A model generated the notes under the pieces. The model was given only the letters and a program-made list of their open reading frames with translations. It ran no database searches and was not told the origin of the DNA. Below, in pieces: positions 10,408-21,247 of a stretch of DNA of 64,000 bases (its first letter is position 1; each line of letters starts with the position of its first letter). A program made the translations under genes and the position numbers. The DNA comes from Gemmatimonadota bacterium (GTDB lineage Bacteria; JAAXHH01): assembly GCA_009837395.1 (NCBI GenBank), contig VXTP01000022.1, forward strand, positions 1 to 64,000, given 5' to 3'.

Positions 10408-11928
10408 TCAGTCCTTGATGTACTGCGACAGTACCGCGTCCATGGCGGCGTTGCCGCTGGGATAGCGACCTTCCGGAACGCCGAGGCCGTGGTCAAGCAG
10501 CAGGCCGAGTGCGGCGGGATACCCGCCGTTATCCCGATTCCACTGGCAGTGCATCACGGCGTGGATCGGGTCCTGGAAATACCCGCCGATGGGCTCGGTG
10601 GAAGCGCCCAGCCGGAGGAGGAAGTCGACCATTTCGGGATGACCCTTGCACAGGGCCCAGTACAGGGGCGTAGCCTCCATCCAGCCGCGAGCGTCTATCG
10701 GCCATCCCAGGTCCGCCATGAGACGGACCGCGGCCCAGTTGTCCACCTGGGCCACGTGGCTGATCAGGGTCCTGTCGTCGTCGTTTAATTGGTTCAGGTG
10801 ACGACCTTTAAGCCTTTGCACGCCTTCGAAATCCGTATTGGCGCACGCGACGACGAAGCGATCGTATTCGGACATGGGGGACGGCTCCGCGCCATGCTGC
10901 CTGAGGAGCGACGCGATCTCCCCGCGACCGAGCCGCAGGGCAAAGTCGAGCGGCGTCCGGCCGACGATCCCGAGCGCCGTGCTCTTCCCGGTTGAGGTAC
11001 GGGCATTGGGGTCCGCACCAGCGTCCAGGAGCGCGCCGATGACTTCGACCGTGTTGTTTCGCTTAACGGCCCAGTGCAGGGACGTTTCCCCGTCGGCGGG
11101 ATGGATGGCGTTGGGATCGGCGCCCTGGTCGAGAAACCACCGGATGCCTTCGGTCCAGTTCATGTCCATGACGTGCTTGATGCAGTAGGAAACCGCTTCC
11201 GCGTCCAGTCCGTTCGCCGCGACCGTATCCAGCAGTTCCAGGTTGAACTTCTCGCAGGCGTGGTACAGGGACTCGTTGTCGTTGGGGTCGGCGCCCGCGT
11301 CCACCAGCACCCGGGCCGCCGGCACGCAGTTGTTTTCCACGCATCCGTAGAGGGCCGACTCCTTCCAGTCGTCATCGTTCACCCAGTAGCTGTCCGGATC
11401 GGCGCCGTACCGCAGGAGCAGTTCCAGGATGCGGACCATGGCGTCGGCACGCTCGGAAAGAAAACAGGACCACGTCGCGTGGAGAATCGGGGTCCAGTCT
11501 CTCGGGCCGCCTTTTGTCGTGGCCGCGGCGGGATCGGTCGCCAGGATGCCCGTGACGGCATCCACGTCCCCGGCGGCGCAGGCGGCATGGATATCTCCCC
11601 GGACGAGTTCCGGCGCCGATGCGAGCACGGCCTCGGCGCGTTGCCGATCGCCCCAGAACCAGGCCGAGGACAGGAACATCTCCCGCTTTTCGTCCAGGTC
11701 CCGAGCGGCGACTTCGAGGTGGATCTTCAGGTGGGGCCAGGACCTGAATCCACGTTCCCGGGCGATGGCGTGATAGGCGTCCGACAGCACGACGCGGTCA
11801 CGCCGCGCTCCGGTGGCCGACCGAATCCTGTCGACGGCGTCTTCTTCGCCGCTGCGCGCGGACTTCAGCAGCGTTTTCGCCTGCAGTCTGAGATGGCGTA
11901 AATCGGGATGGGAAGGCAGAGACGGCAT
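10408..11928 (-). CDS. ankyrin-repeat protein with N-terminal HPDL/GFRSWP module
   Basis: Start at MPSLPSHPDLRHLRLQAKTLL (11928); repeats such as TSLHWAVKRNNTVEVIGALLDAGADPNAR. Confidence 0.88.
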   Translation of the reverse strand: MPSLPSHPDLRHLRLQAKTLLKSARSGEEDAVDRIRSATGARRDRVVLSDAYHAIARERGFRSWPHLKIHLEVAARDLDEKREMFLSSAWFWGDRQRAEAVLASAPELVRGDIHAACAAGDVDAVTGILATDPAAATTKGGPRDWTPILHATWSCFLSERADAMVRILELLLRYGADPDSYWVNDDDWKESALYGCVENNCVPAARVLVDAGADPNDNESLYHACEKFNLELLDTVAANGLDAEAVSYCIKHVMDMNWTEGIRWFLDQGADPNAIHPADGETSLHWAVKRNNTVEVIGALLDAGADPNARTSTGKSTALGIVGRTPLDFALRLGRGEIASLLRQHGAEPSPMSEYDRFVVACANTDFEGVQRLKGRHLNQLNDDDRTLISHVAQVDNWAAVRLMADLGWPIDARGWMEATPLYWALCKGHPEMVDFLLRLGASTEPIGGYFQDPIHAVMHCQWNRDNGGYPAALGLLLDHGLGVPEGRYPSGNAAMDAVLSQYIKD

Positions 11929-12164
11929 GGAACCTCCTTCGCGCGGCCATGAGACCGCCGGAACACCCGTGTGTCCGCCGTACGGGCAGGAAGAAGGTTG
12001 CCAGTACAGATGGGAACCAACGCAGGTGAACTTGTGTTCTTTCCGCGGACGGGCGGCGTCCTGCACACGCCGGTTATGAAATGGTAAAGGCGCCTCGCAG
12101 GTGCGTCAAGAAAAAGCGTCCGGCTTGACGCACGCACCTTTTCCCGTTACCTATCGCATCAGTC

Positions 12165-13043
12165 ATGATCTATCGAGAATTCGAAACGCACGCAGACCTC
12201 GCGCCTTACGTCCAACTCGTCTGGATGATGGAATCCGAGCACGAGGACGACCACGCGCCCAGGTCGCTCATCGTGCCGGACGGCATCGTGGAGATCGTCT
12301 TCCACTACGGCGATCCGTGGATCACGACCGTGGCGGGTGGAAATCGCATGGTCCAGCCGCGGAGTTTCGCGGTCTCCCAGATGCGAAAGTATATCGAAAT
12401 CGAATCCAACGGCCGGACCGGCTTCGTTTCGGTGCGCTTCTATCCGTGGGGCGCCTACCACTTCTTCGACAGGCCCGTCGACAGTCTTCTGGATGATACG
12501 GTGAGCACCGCGATGCTGTGGCCGGAGCATTACGACGATTTGATGGAGAAAATCCGTGCGGTAGCGAGCGGCATGGGTGGTGCGAGCAGCACAGGCGGTG
12601 CGAGCGGCACGGGCGGTGCAGGCGGCACGAGCGGTGCAGGCGGCTCGGGCCTCGCCTCTGTCGTGCAGGGGTTCCTGCTGGACCGGTTGAAGGAGCACTT
12701 CAAGGATGACGTAGCGCTCGACGAGTCGGTTAAGCTCATCCGGTCCACGGGCGGGCAACTGTCCGTCGAAGAGGTCGGTGAACGCGTCGGTCTCTCCAGG
12801 AAGCAGCTGGAAAGGAAGTTCGTGGCTACGGTCGGTACGACGCCAAAGACCTTTGCCCGCATCAGCCGGTTCCTGAACATCTGCCATCACCTGGACAGGT
12901 ACCGGGACAGTACGCTGACCCGGCTGGCCCACGAATGCGGGTATTTCGACCAGGCCCATTTCATCCGGGAATTCAGTGTTTTTACCGGGTTTACCCCGAA
13001 GGCATTCTTTGATAAAAACAACGTTAAATTCGCGGAACTCTAG
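12165..13043 (+). CDS. AraC-family transcriptional regulator
   Basis: C-terminal helix-turn-helix (LSVEEVGERVGLSRKQLERKFVATVGTTPKTFARISRFL...LTRLAHECGYFDQAHFIREFSVFTGFTPKAF). Confidence 0.9.
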   Translation: MIYREFETHADLAPYVQLVWMMESEHEDDHAPRSLIVPDGIVEIVFHYGDPWITTVAGGNRMVQPRSFAVSQMRKYIEIESNGRTGFVSVRFYPWGAYHFFDRPVDSLLDDTVSTAMLWPEHYDDLMEKIRAVASGMGGASSTGGASGTGGAGGTSGAGGSGLASVVQGFLLDRLKEHFKDDVALDESVKLIRSTGGQLSVEEVGERVGLSRKQLERKFVATVGTTPKTFARISRFLNICHHLDRYRDSTLTRLAHECGYFDQAHFIREFSVFTGFTPKAFFDKNNVKFAEL

Positions 13044-13117
13044 ACTTGTGTCTCATTTTTACAATTTTAACACACCACGCGTTGTATCTTTAGTCATGAA
13101 AGTGATCTGACATCGAC

Positions 13118-13172
13118 GAATCCGCCATCCGCGCGGTGGGTGACCAGGCGAATCCGTCACCCGCGCGGTGGC
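13118..13172. repeat. imperfect 23-bp direct repeat, 2 copies
   Basis: gaatccgccatccgcgcggtggg / gaatccgtcacccgcgcggtggc. Confidence 0.85.
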
Positions 13173-13192
13173 TTACCGTAAGGAGATTTATC

Positions 13193-13618
13193 GTGAAACT
13201 GGTACCCTATCTGGCATTCAACGGTCAATGCGAGGAGGCGCTCGAGTTTTACCGGGACTGTCTCGGTGGTTCAGTAGTGAACCTGAGTCACTACAGCAAA
13301 GACCAGGACATCGGCATGGAAATCCCCGACCACATGGTGGGAAAGGCCATGCACATGTCCATCCAGTTCGGCGAGAACATGCTCATGGGTTCCGACCATA
13401 TTGAAACGGTTCCTTCGGACACCAACATCTCGCTTTCGATCGACTTCGCGAGCGTGGATGAACAGGAGCAGGCATTCAGCGCCATGTCCGCAGGCGGCGA
13501 GGTGACCATGCCGCTGCAGGATACGTTCTGGGGCTCCCGTTTTGGAATGATCACGGACAAATTCGGCATTAACTGGATGTTCAACTGTCACCTGAACACA
13601 CCGGAGCAATCGTCATGA
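13193..13618 (+). CDS. VOC family (PhnB-like) protein
   Basis: VKLVPYLAFNGQCEEALEFYRDCLGG...; GTG start inferred. Confidence 0.88.
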   Translation: MKLVPYLAFNGQCEEALEFYRDCLGGSVVNLSHYSKDQDIGMEIPDHMVGKAMHMSIQFGENMLMGSDHIETVPSDTNISLSIDFASVDEQEQAFSAMSAGGEVTMPLQDTFWGSRFGMITDKFGINWMFNCHLNTPEQSS

Positions 13619-13941
13619 AGCGCGTACCATTGGGTTTGATCGCCGGCGCGGTGCTCGGTTTGCTGGACGGGCTGTCCGCCTTCCTGATTCCCGAAGCGCA
13701 GGGCATGATGACCGAAATCATCGTGTGGGGAACGGCGAAGGGCCTGGTCACGGGTCTGCTGGTCGGCATGATCGCGTGCAGGATCGAGGGGGTCGGCAAG
13801 AACGTGCTGGCCGGCGGCGCGGTGGGTGCGGTCCTTTCGCTGCTCGCGGCGGCCTCCACCGGCTCCTACGTCGAGATCGTGCCCACGGGGATCGTCATCG
13901 GGTTGCTGGCGGGCCTTGTCGTATCGAAATGGGGAAAGTGA
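13615..13941 (+). CDS. small hydrophobic membrane protein
   Basis: 108 aa, several hydrophobic helices; ATGA overlap with the preceding VOC gene. Confidence 0.7.
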   Translation: MKRVPLGLIAGAVLGLLDGLSAFLIPEAQGMMTEIIVWGTAKGLVTGLLVGMIACRIEGVGKNVLAGGAVGAVLSLLAAASTGSYVEIVPTGIVIGLLAGLVVSKWGK

Positions 13942-13965
13942 TCCCGGGAAACGGTTGAGGATACA

Positions 13966-15777
13966 TCAAGATGGGTCGTCGGCGTCTGTTTCCACGCCCC
14001 CGTATCCGCGCAGCAATTCGGCCAGGTCGTCTCTTCGACTCAATCCGTCGATAAGCTCCAGCCTGTCGAGCGGTGTCAGGCCCTCGTCGTTTCTGGCATT
14101 GACATCGGCTCCGTGCGCTACGAGCAGCCGGAGTATCTCCTCCGTATCTTCCATCCGGTTATCCACGTCGAGACCGTGCAGCGGCGTGTTCCCCGCGTCG
14201 TCCCGTTCGCGGGCGCAGTCGGGGTCATGCTCCAGCAGCTCCCGAACGCGGTCCAGCAGATCCGATTTTACGGCCCGGTGTATCCCGGCGAACGGTGCCA
14301 GGTATTCGACCACGTGGTCCTGCTGGTAGTGGCTGGCATGGCCGATCGCTTCGATGCCGTGTCCCCCGTCCCGTTGAGGCGCATCGACCCCCAGATCGAT
14401 CAGCAGCTTGATCATGTCCAGGTGGCCGTACCGGGCCGCTTCGTGCATTCCGCAGGCATTCAGGTCGAATCCCAACTCGGCCATCAGCCGGACCGCGTCC
14501 CTGTTGTCCGATCCAATGGCGTTCTCCATGAGCGCGTTACCACGTTCTCCGAGTTTTTCTATCAGTAATGGATTGCGGACTAGCAATGCACGGGCCCGGT
14601 TCCCGTCTCCAGCAATACACGCTCCCGAGAATCGGTCCCGGTCGTCCAGCGGGAACGTACGCGCGCCGCAAGCCGCCAGGTACTCGGCGATTGCCTCATT
14701 CCCGTGGTAGATGGCTTCGCCGTAAGGGGAGCGCGCATCAGGCCGGTTGGAAGGCCGGTTTACGTCTGCGCCGTTTTCGACCAGTAGTCGAACCCGATCC
14801 GGATAGTTCCAACGGGCAGCCCACTGCAGTTGATAGGCCAGCATGTCCGCCGGACTGCTCAGCCAGCCTTTCGATTGCTTGCCAAGCAACCGGTACCAGG
14901 GCCGTTTCCCTTCCTTTCCCAGTCCGTGGGCGAACAGGAACCGCAGGTGCTCGTCGTCGCGGCTGAACATCCGGTTGTAGAGGGTCTGCGCGTCGTTGGG
15001 ATCGGCGCCGGCCGCGATCAGGATCTCCGCCAGTTCGTAGCAGTTCCGGTGGGGCGGGCACCTTGCCGGACCGTTTTCCCCCTCGCCGAATACACCGGTA
15101 AGGACGGTGTAAGGACAGGGAAAGCCCGCCCATAGATAGCCCGCGTTCGGGTCGGCGCCATGGGCGAGCAGCAACCGAGCCAATTCGACGGTCACAGGTT
15201 CCGATTTCCCGGGATCCAGACGGGAAAACGCCACGTAGAGCAGCGGTTCCCAGTCATTGGGGCCGCCCTGAGTCTTCGCAAGTTCGGGGCTGGTTCTCAA
15301 AAAGGCGGCTACGGCAGAAACGTCACCGGCCACGGCCGCGGCATGAATACTCGTCCGGGAAAGTTCCGGCTGGGCATCCAGTATGCGCCGGGCCCTTGCC
15401 CACCTCGACGGGTGATCCTGGGCGCCCTGCGTCAGACAGGCGAGACGGATGAAATCGTCGGCGTATCCAGCGCCGTCACTCGGATTCGACGGTGTGGGTT
15501 CCACGTTGGGACTGCGCGAAAAGTCTTCGACCGTGCGGAAGTACCGTTCGACGCGGCTCCAGTCCGGGAATCCGTAGCTAAGGGCCAAGGCGTCGCGGGC
15601 GTCCTGCGGTGTGAGGGAGGACGGATCCGGTGCGGGATGGTCCCGGGCCGCCATGCCCGGCACTGCTTCCGCCCCGCCCCGGTGTGCCTCGAACAGCTCG
15701 CGGGCTTCGCCGGCGATATCGTCCAGGGCGACCGGATACGGCCATGGTTTTGAAGGGAGTGGATCCAATTCTGGCAT
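13966..15777 (-). CDS. ankyrin-repeat protein
   Basis: 603 aa; ARYGHLDMIKLLIDLGVDAPQRD, NTPLHGLDVDNRMEDTEEILRLLVAHGADVNARNDEGLTPLDRL. Confidence 0.88.
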   Translation of the reverse strand: MPELDPLPSKPWPYPVALDDIAGEARELFEAHRGGAEAVPGMAARDHPAPDPSSLTPQDARDALALSYGFPDWSRVERYFRTVEDFSRSPNVEPTPSNPSDGAGYADDFIRLACLTQGAQDHPSRWARARRILDAQPELSRTSIHAAAVAGDVSAVAAFLRTSPELAKTQGGPNDWEPLLYVAFSRLDPGKSEPVTVELARLLLAHGADPNAGYLWAGFPCPYTVLTGVFGEGENGPARCPPHRNCYELAEILIAAGADPNDAQTLYNRMFSRDDEHLRFLFAHGLGKEGKRPWYRLLGKQSKGWLSSPADMLAYQLQWAARWNYPDRVRLLVENGADVNRPSNRPDARSPYGEAIYHGNEAIAEYLAACGARTFPLDDRDRFSGACIAGDGNRARALLVRNPLLIEKLGERGNALMENAIGSDNRDAVRLMAELGFDLNACGMHEAARYGHLDMIKLLIDLGVDAPQRDGGHGIEAIGHASHYQQDHVVEYLAPFAGIHRAVKSDLLDRVRELLEHDPDCARERDDAGNTPLHGLDVDNRMEDTEEILRLLVAHGADVNARNDEGLTPLDRLELIDGLSRRDDLAELLRGYGGVETDADDPS

Positions 15778-15827
15778 GCTGCGTATTCTCGGGTTCGGAT
15801 CGGCCGCTCGCGGCCTGCGGGTTCGGT

Positions 15828-17051
15828 TCAGCCACCCGCCTCAGTGACGCGTCGAAGCGCGTCCTGGTTGACGAGATCAGGGTAGACAAATCTCCGGGCG
15901 TACTCGACCGCTGTGACATCCCTCCACGTGTATTCTCCGCCCTCCGGCGTCGGTTTGCGAAGGGACGCGCGCACCGCCGGGTCGGCGCCGTGTTCCAGAA
16001 GCAGATCGGCCATGTCCGTAAAGTTGCGTGGTACATGCAGAGAGGCCATGGCATGGAACAGCGGCGTCCAGCCCCCGTACCCCTCGTGATCGGTTCCAGC
16101 GGGCGCATTGACGTCGGCGCCTTGTTCAATCAGCCACCCGGCCATTTCCATGTCGCAGAACTCGACGGCCATGTGTAGCAGCGTTACGCCGCCGGTCAGG
16201 GGGGTCGCAAATGCGTACGGCGTGGGATGCTTGATCCCGAAGTCCGGCGGGAAGATCTCTTCCACGCTGAACGGTCTCGTGAGCAGGTGAGGGTCGCCGA
16301 CCAGGTGCCGCGCAAGACGGTCACTGTACCGGAGATGCAGGGCCATGGGCGGCGTGTCCGGTAACTCAACACCCGCTTCCGCCATGACGCGAAGGCAATC
16401 GGCCTTATTCCCGGGGTTTCGCTCGTTGGTCGCCAGGATCATGCCTGCGTTTTCCGGCAGCAGCCTGCCGCCCTTCGACGAGAGGTGGCGCAACATCCCC
16501 GACGCCAGCGTCATGCAGGGATAGTCGATTACCCGGTATGGTCGGCCGGACGGCGATACCGTCGTCGCATTCGGATCGGCGCCGTGGCGGAGAAGCAATT
16601 CCACGGCGTCCAGGTTCCGATCGAAGCACGCCGCGGCCCGCAACGCCTTTTCCTCCCCTTCGTGTACATCCGCTCCGGCATCGATCAAGGTCTTCATGAC
16701 CCCGGTCCTGCCGAAAAAGGCGGCATAGGCCAGGGGCCGGTAACCGTTGTGCCGGCGCCGCTTGACCCAGTGCCCTTCCCGGTGTATCAGTCCGGGATCG
16801 TCCCGCAGCAACCGCCTCACGCGATCGGCATCGTCCGCCTGGATCGCCCGTTCGAGTGCCCCGATGGTGCCGATCGATCCGACGTAGGCCTCGAGTTTTG
16901 GCCAATCGGGAAACCCGTACCGCGCGGCGATCCGTTGCCGTGCATCGGGCAGCGATGGGCAGGAACCTTCCTCGAGCAGGTCTTCAGCCTCCGCTTCCAG
17001 GTTTTCAAAATCGGGGTAGTCGGGTAGTTGTACAATGGCGGTGTCGGCCAT
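15828..17051 (-). CDS. ankyrin-repeat protein with N-terminal YPDF/GFPDWP module
   Basis: MADTAIVQLPDYPDFENLEAEAEDLLEE...IAARYGFPDWPKLEAYVG; TLLHMAVEFCDMEMAGWLIEQGADVNAPAG. Confidence 0.88.
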   Translation of the reverse strand: MADTAIVQLPDYPDFENLEAEAEDLLEEGSCPSLPDARQRIAARYGFPDWPKLEAYVGSIGTIGALERAIQADDADRVRRLLRDDPGLIHREGHWVKRRRHNGYRPLAYAAFFGRTGVMKTLIDAGADVHEGEEKALRAAACFDRNLDAVELLLRHGADPNATTVSPSGRPYRVIDYPCMTLASGMLRHLSSKGGRLLPENAGMILATNERNPGNKADCLRVMAEAGVELPDTPPMALHLRYSDRLARHLVGDPHLLTRPFSVEEIFPPDFGIKHPTPYAFATPLTGGVTLLHMAVEFCDMEMAGWLIEQGADVNAPAGTDHEGYGGWTPLFHAMASLHVPRNFTDMADLLLEHGADPAVRASLRKPTPEGGEYTWRDVTAVEYARRFVYPDLVNQDALRRVTEAGG

Positions 17052-17219
17052 GTTTCTCACCATCCTTGCGATCGTGCTTCCATTCCGACTTCAATCGGAC
17101 TAATGTCTATACAGCGGATTGTTCATCTTCCGGATACCTGCGCGGTAATGTCCCGAAATTGTTCGGTACTGTGCGGTACATAATGTAATACGATACCTCC
17201 GCCGAAGACAGGGGGCGTA

Positions 17220-18089
17220 ATGGGTTTGGATTTCTCGTTTCTACCTGATTTGCCCCAGGTGGAAACGCTCAAGCGAGTCGCACCTGAAATCTGGTCCAAC
17301 GAAGAGGTGCGGGCCTTTTGGATCGAAGGCAGCTTCGGTCAGGGGACCGCGGACCGGTACAGCGACGTTGATCTTCGATTGGCGGTTCCCGCCGCGCGAT
17401 TCCGGAAATGGGAAACTCCCGATTTTACGGCGCTTTTTAAGGGCCTGTGTATCGCGCACCAACGGCTTTTTCCGCAAGAAGAAGCGATCTTGCATCACGT
17501 TCTGCTCGAAACCGGCGAAATGTACGACCTCGGCATCCAGCAGATCGATCGGCTTGCCCTGCATGGCACCAGCCGCCTGCTTGGTTGCCGGGACCCCGCG
17601 CTGGCCGGGAGTTTCACGGAACCGGTCACAGTATCGGCCGCTGTATCGCCCGGATCGCTGGGCACGGATCCGGATCCCGGTACTGTTGGCCAGTTGATCG
17701 TCGATTTCTGGATTAACTCCAACAAACATCGCAAGGTGCTGTACCGCGGGCTCGATCCCATGGTCGTCGTGGGACTGCAGACCGAGCGCGCGATTCTGAT
17801 CAGGCTCTGGGCGATACACGCGTCCGGACGGGATACAGGCACGGGGACACCGACTATTCATACGCTGACGCCCCAGGTCCGGTCGATCGGGAAAACCGGG
17901 AGAAACGCGCTGGAAGTCCTCGGAGCGCCGGTGAGAAACCGCAGCGAGTTGAAGGCGCTGATCGAACGGCATCGGGATGAGGTCGCCCGCGTCGGGCGTG
18001 TGCTGGCTGAGCGGTATGCCTTCGCCTATCCCGAAGTCGTGGAAGAGACGGTCCGAGCCGGCTGGGACGAGTTTCTTTCCACGGTTTGA
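17220..18089 (+). CDS. nucleotidyltransferase-domain protein
   Basis: RAFWIEGSFGQGTADRYSDVDLRLAV matches the GS...DxD motif of pol-beta-like nucleotidyltransferases. Confidence 0.8.
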   Translation: MGLDFSFLPDLPQVETLKRVAPEIWSNEEVRAFWIEGSFGQGTADRYSDVDLRLAVPAARFRKWETPDFTALFKGLCIAHQRLFPQEEAILHHVLLETGEMYDLGIQQIDRLALHGTSRLLGCRDPALAGSFTEPVTVSAAVSPGSLGTDPDPGTVGQLIVDFWINSNKHRKVLYRGLDPMVVVGLQTERAILIRLWAIHASGRDTGTGTPTIHTLTPQVRSIGKTGRNALEVLGAPVRNRSELKALIERHRDEVARVGRVLAERYAFAYPEVVEETVRAGWDEFLSTV

Positions 18090-18100
18090 AGACCCGGCCG

Positions 18101-19798
18101 TTACGCCTCCTCAGTCCCCCACTCCCCAATCAATTCGATGATTTCATCTTCTCCTTTCTCCGCGGCAATCGAAAGCGGCCGGGTCCACGGCCAGTCCGCC
18201 AGACCAGGATCGGCGCCATGTTCCAGCAACAGGCAGACCATGCCGGTCTGGCCGTGCTCGACCGCGACGGCCAGGGGCGTGAGGCCTTCCTTCTCATCCA
18301 GCACGTTCACCAACGCGCCCCGTTCGATCAGGGACCTTGCGGTGGATGCCCAGCCATACCGGGCGCAGACGTGCAGGTAGGTCTGACCTTCGAAGGTACG
18401 GCGGTTCGGATCCAAGCCCGCTGCGACCAGATTGGTTGTGATCGCGGCGTTGTCGCCCCAGCCCGGCAGGTATTGAAGGTCTTCCAGGCGTCCAGGCGCA
18501 TCGGGATCGACGGCCAGCAGAGATTCGATCAACCGCTCGTCCTCCGAACCGATCACTTCAGCGGCCACGTAAGGATCCCGGACCCGCTGCGACTTGCTGT
18601 CCACCAGGTTCCGGAGCGTTTCCTGGTCCAGGCTCCAGGACGGCGGGTACACCGCGCCGTGACGTATGAGCAGGTCTCTAATCGCTTGATCGTCCGTGCC
18701 CGCGGCGCATCCGCAGGAGTCCAGTTCCACGTTGGGATTGGCGCCGTGATACAGTAGCAGAGCGGCCAGATCCGCCTGCTTGTGCCACACCGCCACGAAT
18801 AGCGCTTCGTCTACGAGGTGTCCCTCGGTGCCCGCTTCGAGCAGCAGCCGAACGATGGGTTCATGTCCTGCGCGTACCGCATAGGACAGGGGGGACCTCA
18901 GGGCGGCATCGCGGTGCTTTTCGGCGGGTTGCGCTTCGAGGATCGACGCGGCCCTTTCGAAGTCGCCCAGGTGACAGGCCGCCGTAATGGCATAATGCGC
19001 ACCCTTCCCCAACAGGTACTCCGTGAGACCGAGTTTCGGATCGGGCGGATCGAGTCCGACTCCGGCATCGAAGGACAGGGTCAGTGGGGTCTTGCCGTCC
19101 GCACGCCGGGTATCGACGGGCAGGCCGAGAGACAGAAAGAGCTCGATCACGTCTTTCCGGCCGGTCAGCACGCCCAGGTGTAGCCCGTTGTTTCCGTCTT
19201 CGTCCGCCCGTCCGGCCAATTCGGGCCGGTCGCGCAATACCGATGCAACACGCTCGAATGCAACGCCCTCGAAACCGCCTGCCTTTATGAGATCGGCGAT
19301 CTCCCTGAACGCGGGATCGTAGCCGAACCGGGCGTTCATCGCGTTTTCGAGAACTGCCGCTACGTCGTCAAAGCCGCGCTTCCGGGCGCCTTCGAGCAGG
19401 CTCCCCCAGGTCGAATTGAATATGTTGAGCCCGGGATCGGCGCCCCTATCGAGCAGCAATTGCACGGCATCGACATGGCCGTGGCGCGTGGCCATGTGCA
19501 CCGGCTGGGTGTACCAGTGCAAGGCGTTCACCATGCGCGGATCCTCGTCGAGAAGTTTCGCGATGGCCGTCAGATCTCCGGCAGCGCCTGCCTTGAACAG
19601 GGACCAGGCGGCTTCGCCGTCGATCCAGTCGGTCTCGTCGCCCCAACGGTCGTCGTAGTAGGACCGTCCGTAATCGGGGCCCAGGCCCGGACAGATCATG
19701 AATCCGGTCCGGCAGGCGTCCAGGTGCACCCGTCCACGGAACTTCCCGGGAAACGCCATGCGCGCGGCGCGGTCGGGGTACTTTCCGCTGATTTCCAC
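18101..19798 (-). CDS. ankyrin-repeat protein
   Basis: 565 aa; TQPVHMATRHGHVDAVQLLLDRGADPGLN, LTPLAVAVEHGQTGMVCLLLEHGADPGLAD. Confidence 0.88.
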   Translation of the reverse strand: MEISGKYPDRAARMAFPGKFRGRVHLDACRTGFMICPGLGPDYGRSYYDDRWGDETDWIDGEAAWSLFKAGAAGDLTAIAKLLDEDPRMVNALHWYTQPVHMATRHGHVDAVQLLLDRGADPGLNIFNSTWGSLLEGARKRGFDDVAAVLENAMNARFGYDPAFREIADLIKAGGFEGVAFERVASVLRDRPELAGRADEDGNNGLHLGVLTGRKDVIELFLSLGLPVDTRRADGKTPLTLSFDAGVGLDPPDPKLGLTEYLLGKGAHYAITAACHLGDFERAASILEAQPAEKHRDAALRSPLSYAVRAGHEPIVRLLLEAGTEGHLVDEALFVAVWHKQADLAALLLYHGANPNVELDSCGCAAGTDDQAIRDLLIRHGAVYPPSWSLDQETLRNLVDSKSQRVRDPYVAAEVIGSEDERLIESLLAVDPDAPGRLEDLQYLPGWGDNAAITTNLVAAGLDPNRRTFEGQTYLHVCARYGWASTARSLIERGALVNVLDEKEGLTPLAVAVEHGQTGMVCLLLEHGADPGLADWPWTRPLSIAAEKGEDEIIELIGEWGTEEA

Positions 19799-19894
19799 CG
19801 TGTTGCTCCGATCCGTTGACTGATCGACTCCGATCCGTTGGCTGATCGACGACGATCAGCTACCCGATCGACGCAGACTGGCCTAACCTCGTTT

Positions 19895-20776
19895 TCAACC
19901 GGTGTGAGCACCAAGTTCTACCAGCGCCTGGAACGCCGTCCGGCCCATCGCGGAAGCGGCACAGTCCAGCGGCGTTCTGCCTTCGTGGTCCCGCGCGTCC
20001 GTGTCGGCGCCGGCTTCGATCAAGGCACGAACCGTATCGGATCCCGTTCCTCTCGCGCAGACCAGGTGCAGTGCGGTACGGCCTTCACCATCCTGGAGAT
20101 TGGGATCGGCCCCGAGTTCCAGGAGCAGACGGACCCGCTTGCCATGGCCGTGATTGGCGTCGTGGTGCAGGAGGGTGCGGCCGCCCACCTGTTCGTTGAT
20201 GTCCCAACCGTGCCCGACCAGCAGCTCAAGCTTCTCGGCCATCGATGCGCTCGGTGTATGCTTGAGTCCGCCCAGGTTCGGTTCCGCGCCGTTTTCCAGC
20301 AGGAATCGCGCGCCTTCCACGGTGCCGAATCGCAGTTGCATCATGAGCGGTGTTTCCCCGGCGCACCCCACAGTGGTCAGGATGTTCACGTCTGCCCCGC
20401 CGTCCAGCAGCAGCCTTCCGACGGGGACGGACCGCCAGTGATGTATCGCCCGGGCGATCCCCCGCCCTCCGGTAAATTCGGCATGTACGAGTTCGGGATC
20501 TTCCGACAGCCCGGTCCGGACCGCTTCGATACGGTCCGCCATCACAGCATCCCTGCAGTCACGCACCCGTTCGGGAATCAGCAGGTCCGCGATCGCCCGA
20601 TGGGCCGGCTTATAGCAGTGGCCGCAGTTCCGGCTGACGAACTCCCGCAGCAGAGGATGCGCCGCGATCCCGTCGTAGCCTGCGAGCTGGGGACGGCCAT
20701 CGATAAAGGCGCGTGCGGCTTCCAGATCCCCCCGTTCGAACATCGCAAGGAGGGCTTCGTCAGATCCGGATTCCAT
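19895..20776 (-). CDS. ankyrin-repeat protein
   Basis: 293 aa; RTLLHHDANHGHGKRVRLLLELGADPNLQDGEGRTALHLV. Confidence 0.88.
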   Translation of the reverse strand: MESGSDEALLAMFERGDLEAARAFIDGRPQLAGYDGIAAHPLLREFVSRNCGHCYKPAHRAIADLLIPERVRDCRDAVMADRIEAVRTGLSEDPELVHAEFTGGRGIARAIHHWRSVPVGRLLLDGGADVNILTTVGCAGETPLMMQLRFGTVEGARFLLENGAEPNLGGLKHTPSASMAEKLELLVGHGWDINEQVGGRTLLHHDANHGHGKRVRLLLELGADPNLQDGEGRTALHLVCARGTGSDTVRALIEAGADTDARDHEGRTPLDCAASAMGRTAFQALVELGAHTG

Positions 20777-20836
20777 GCCTATACGACCATCCGGGCACGA
20801 CGTAACTCATTCCCTGGCCCCTCAATCCCTGGCGTC

Positions 20837-21247
20837 TCAATCCCTGGCCGCCAGCCGACCGCCGATCCAAGCCATGGGCAGATAGGCGCCGATCAGGTCC
20901 GCCGCGATGAACCAGCCCGGCACGGGCAGCATCATGGCGTTGGCGATGCCGCCGAGGAGGAACAGTGATCCGATGAGCATGGATAACTTCAGCCGGTGTC
21001 CAGACGCAATCTTCACGGCCAGGTACGCGGCCGCAAGAGTACCGGCCGCATGGGCCAGGAAGGGAAAGACGAAATGTCTGAACTGGAACAGGTGCATGGA
21101 CGACGCCAGGGACTCCATATCGGTTACGTCGACGCCGGGCGGCGGTGTTATGACCATGGGACCCAATAAAACCATGCCCATGTTGACCGCGCTACCGGCC
21201 GCCATGCCCAGCACCACCGCCAGGACGATTCTGATCGTTCTACCCAT
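20837..21247 (-). CDS. hypothetical membrane protein
   Basis: MGRTIRIVLAVVLGMAAGSAVNMGMVLLGP...; about four hydrophobic segments. Confidence 0.7.
   Translation of the reverse strand: MGRTIRIVLAVVLGMAAGSAVNMGMVLLGPMVITPPPGVDVTDMESLASSMHLFQFRHFVFPFLAHAAGTLAAAYLAVKIASGHRLKLSMLIGSLFLLGGIANAMMLPVPGWFIAADLIGAYLPMAWIGGRLAARD

Noticed and set aside
18101-20776. Ankyrin cluster as a toxin/antitoxin or polymorphic-toxin locus
   Set aside because: No recognisable toxin domain, secretion signal or immunity-gene pattern. The adjacent nucleotidyltransferase (17220..18089) is not paired with a HEPN-like partner.
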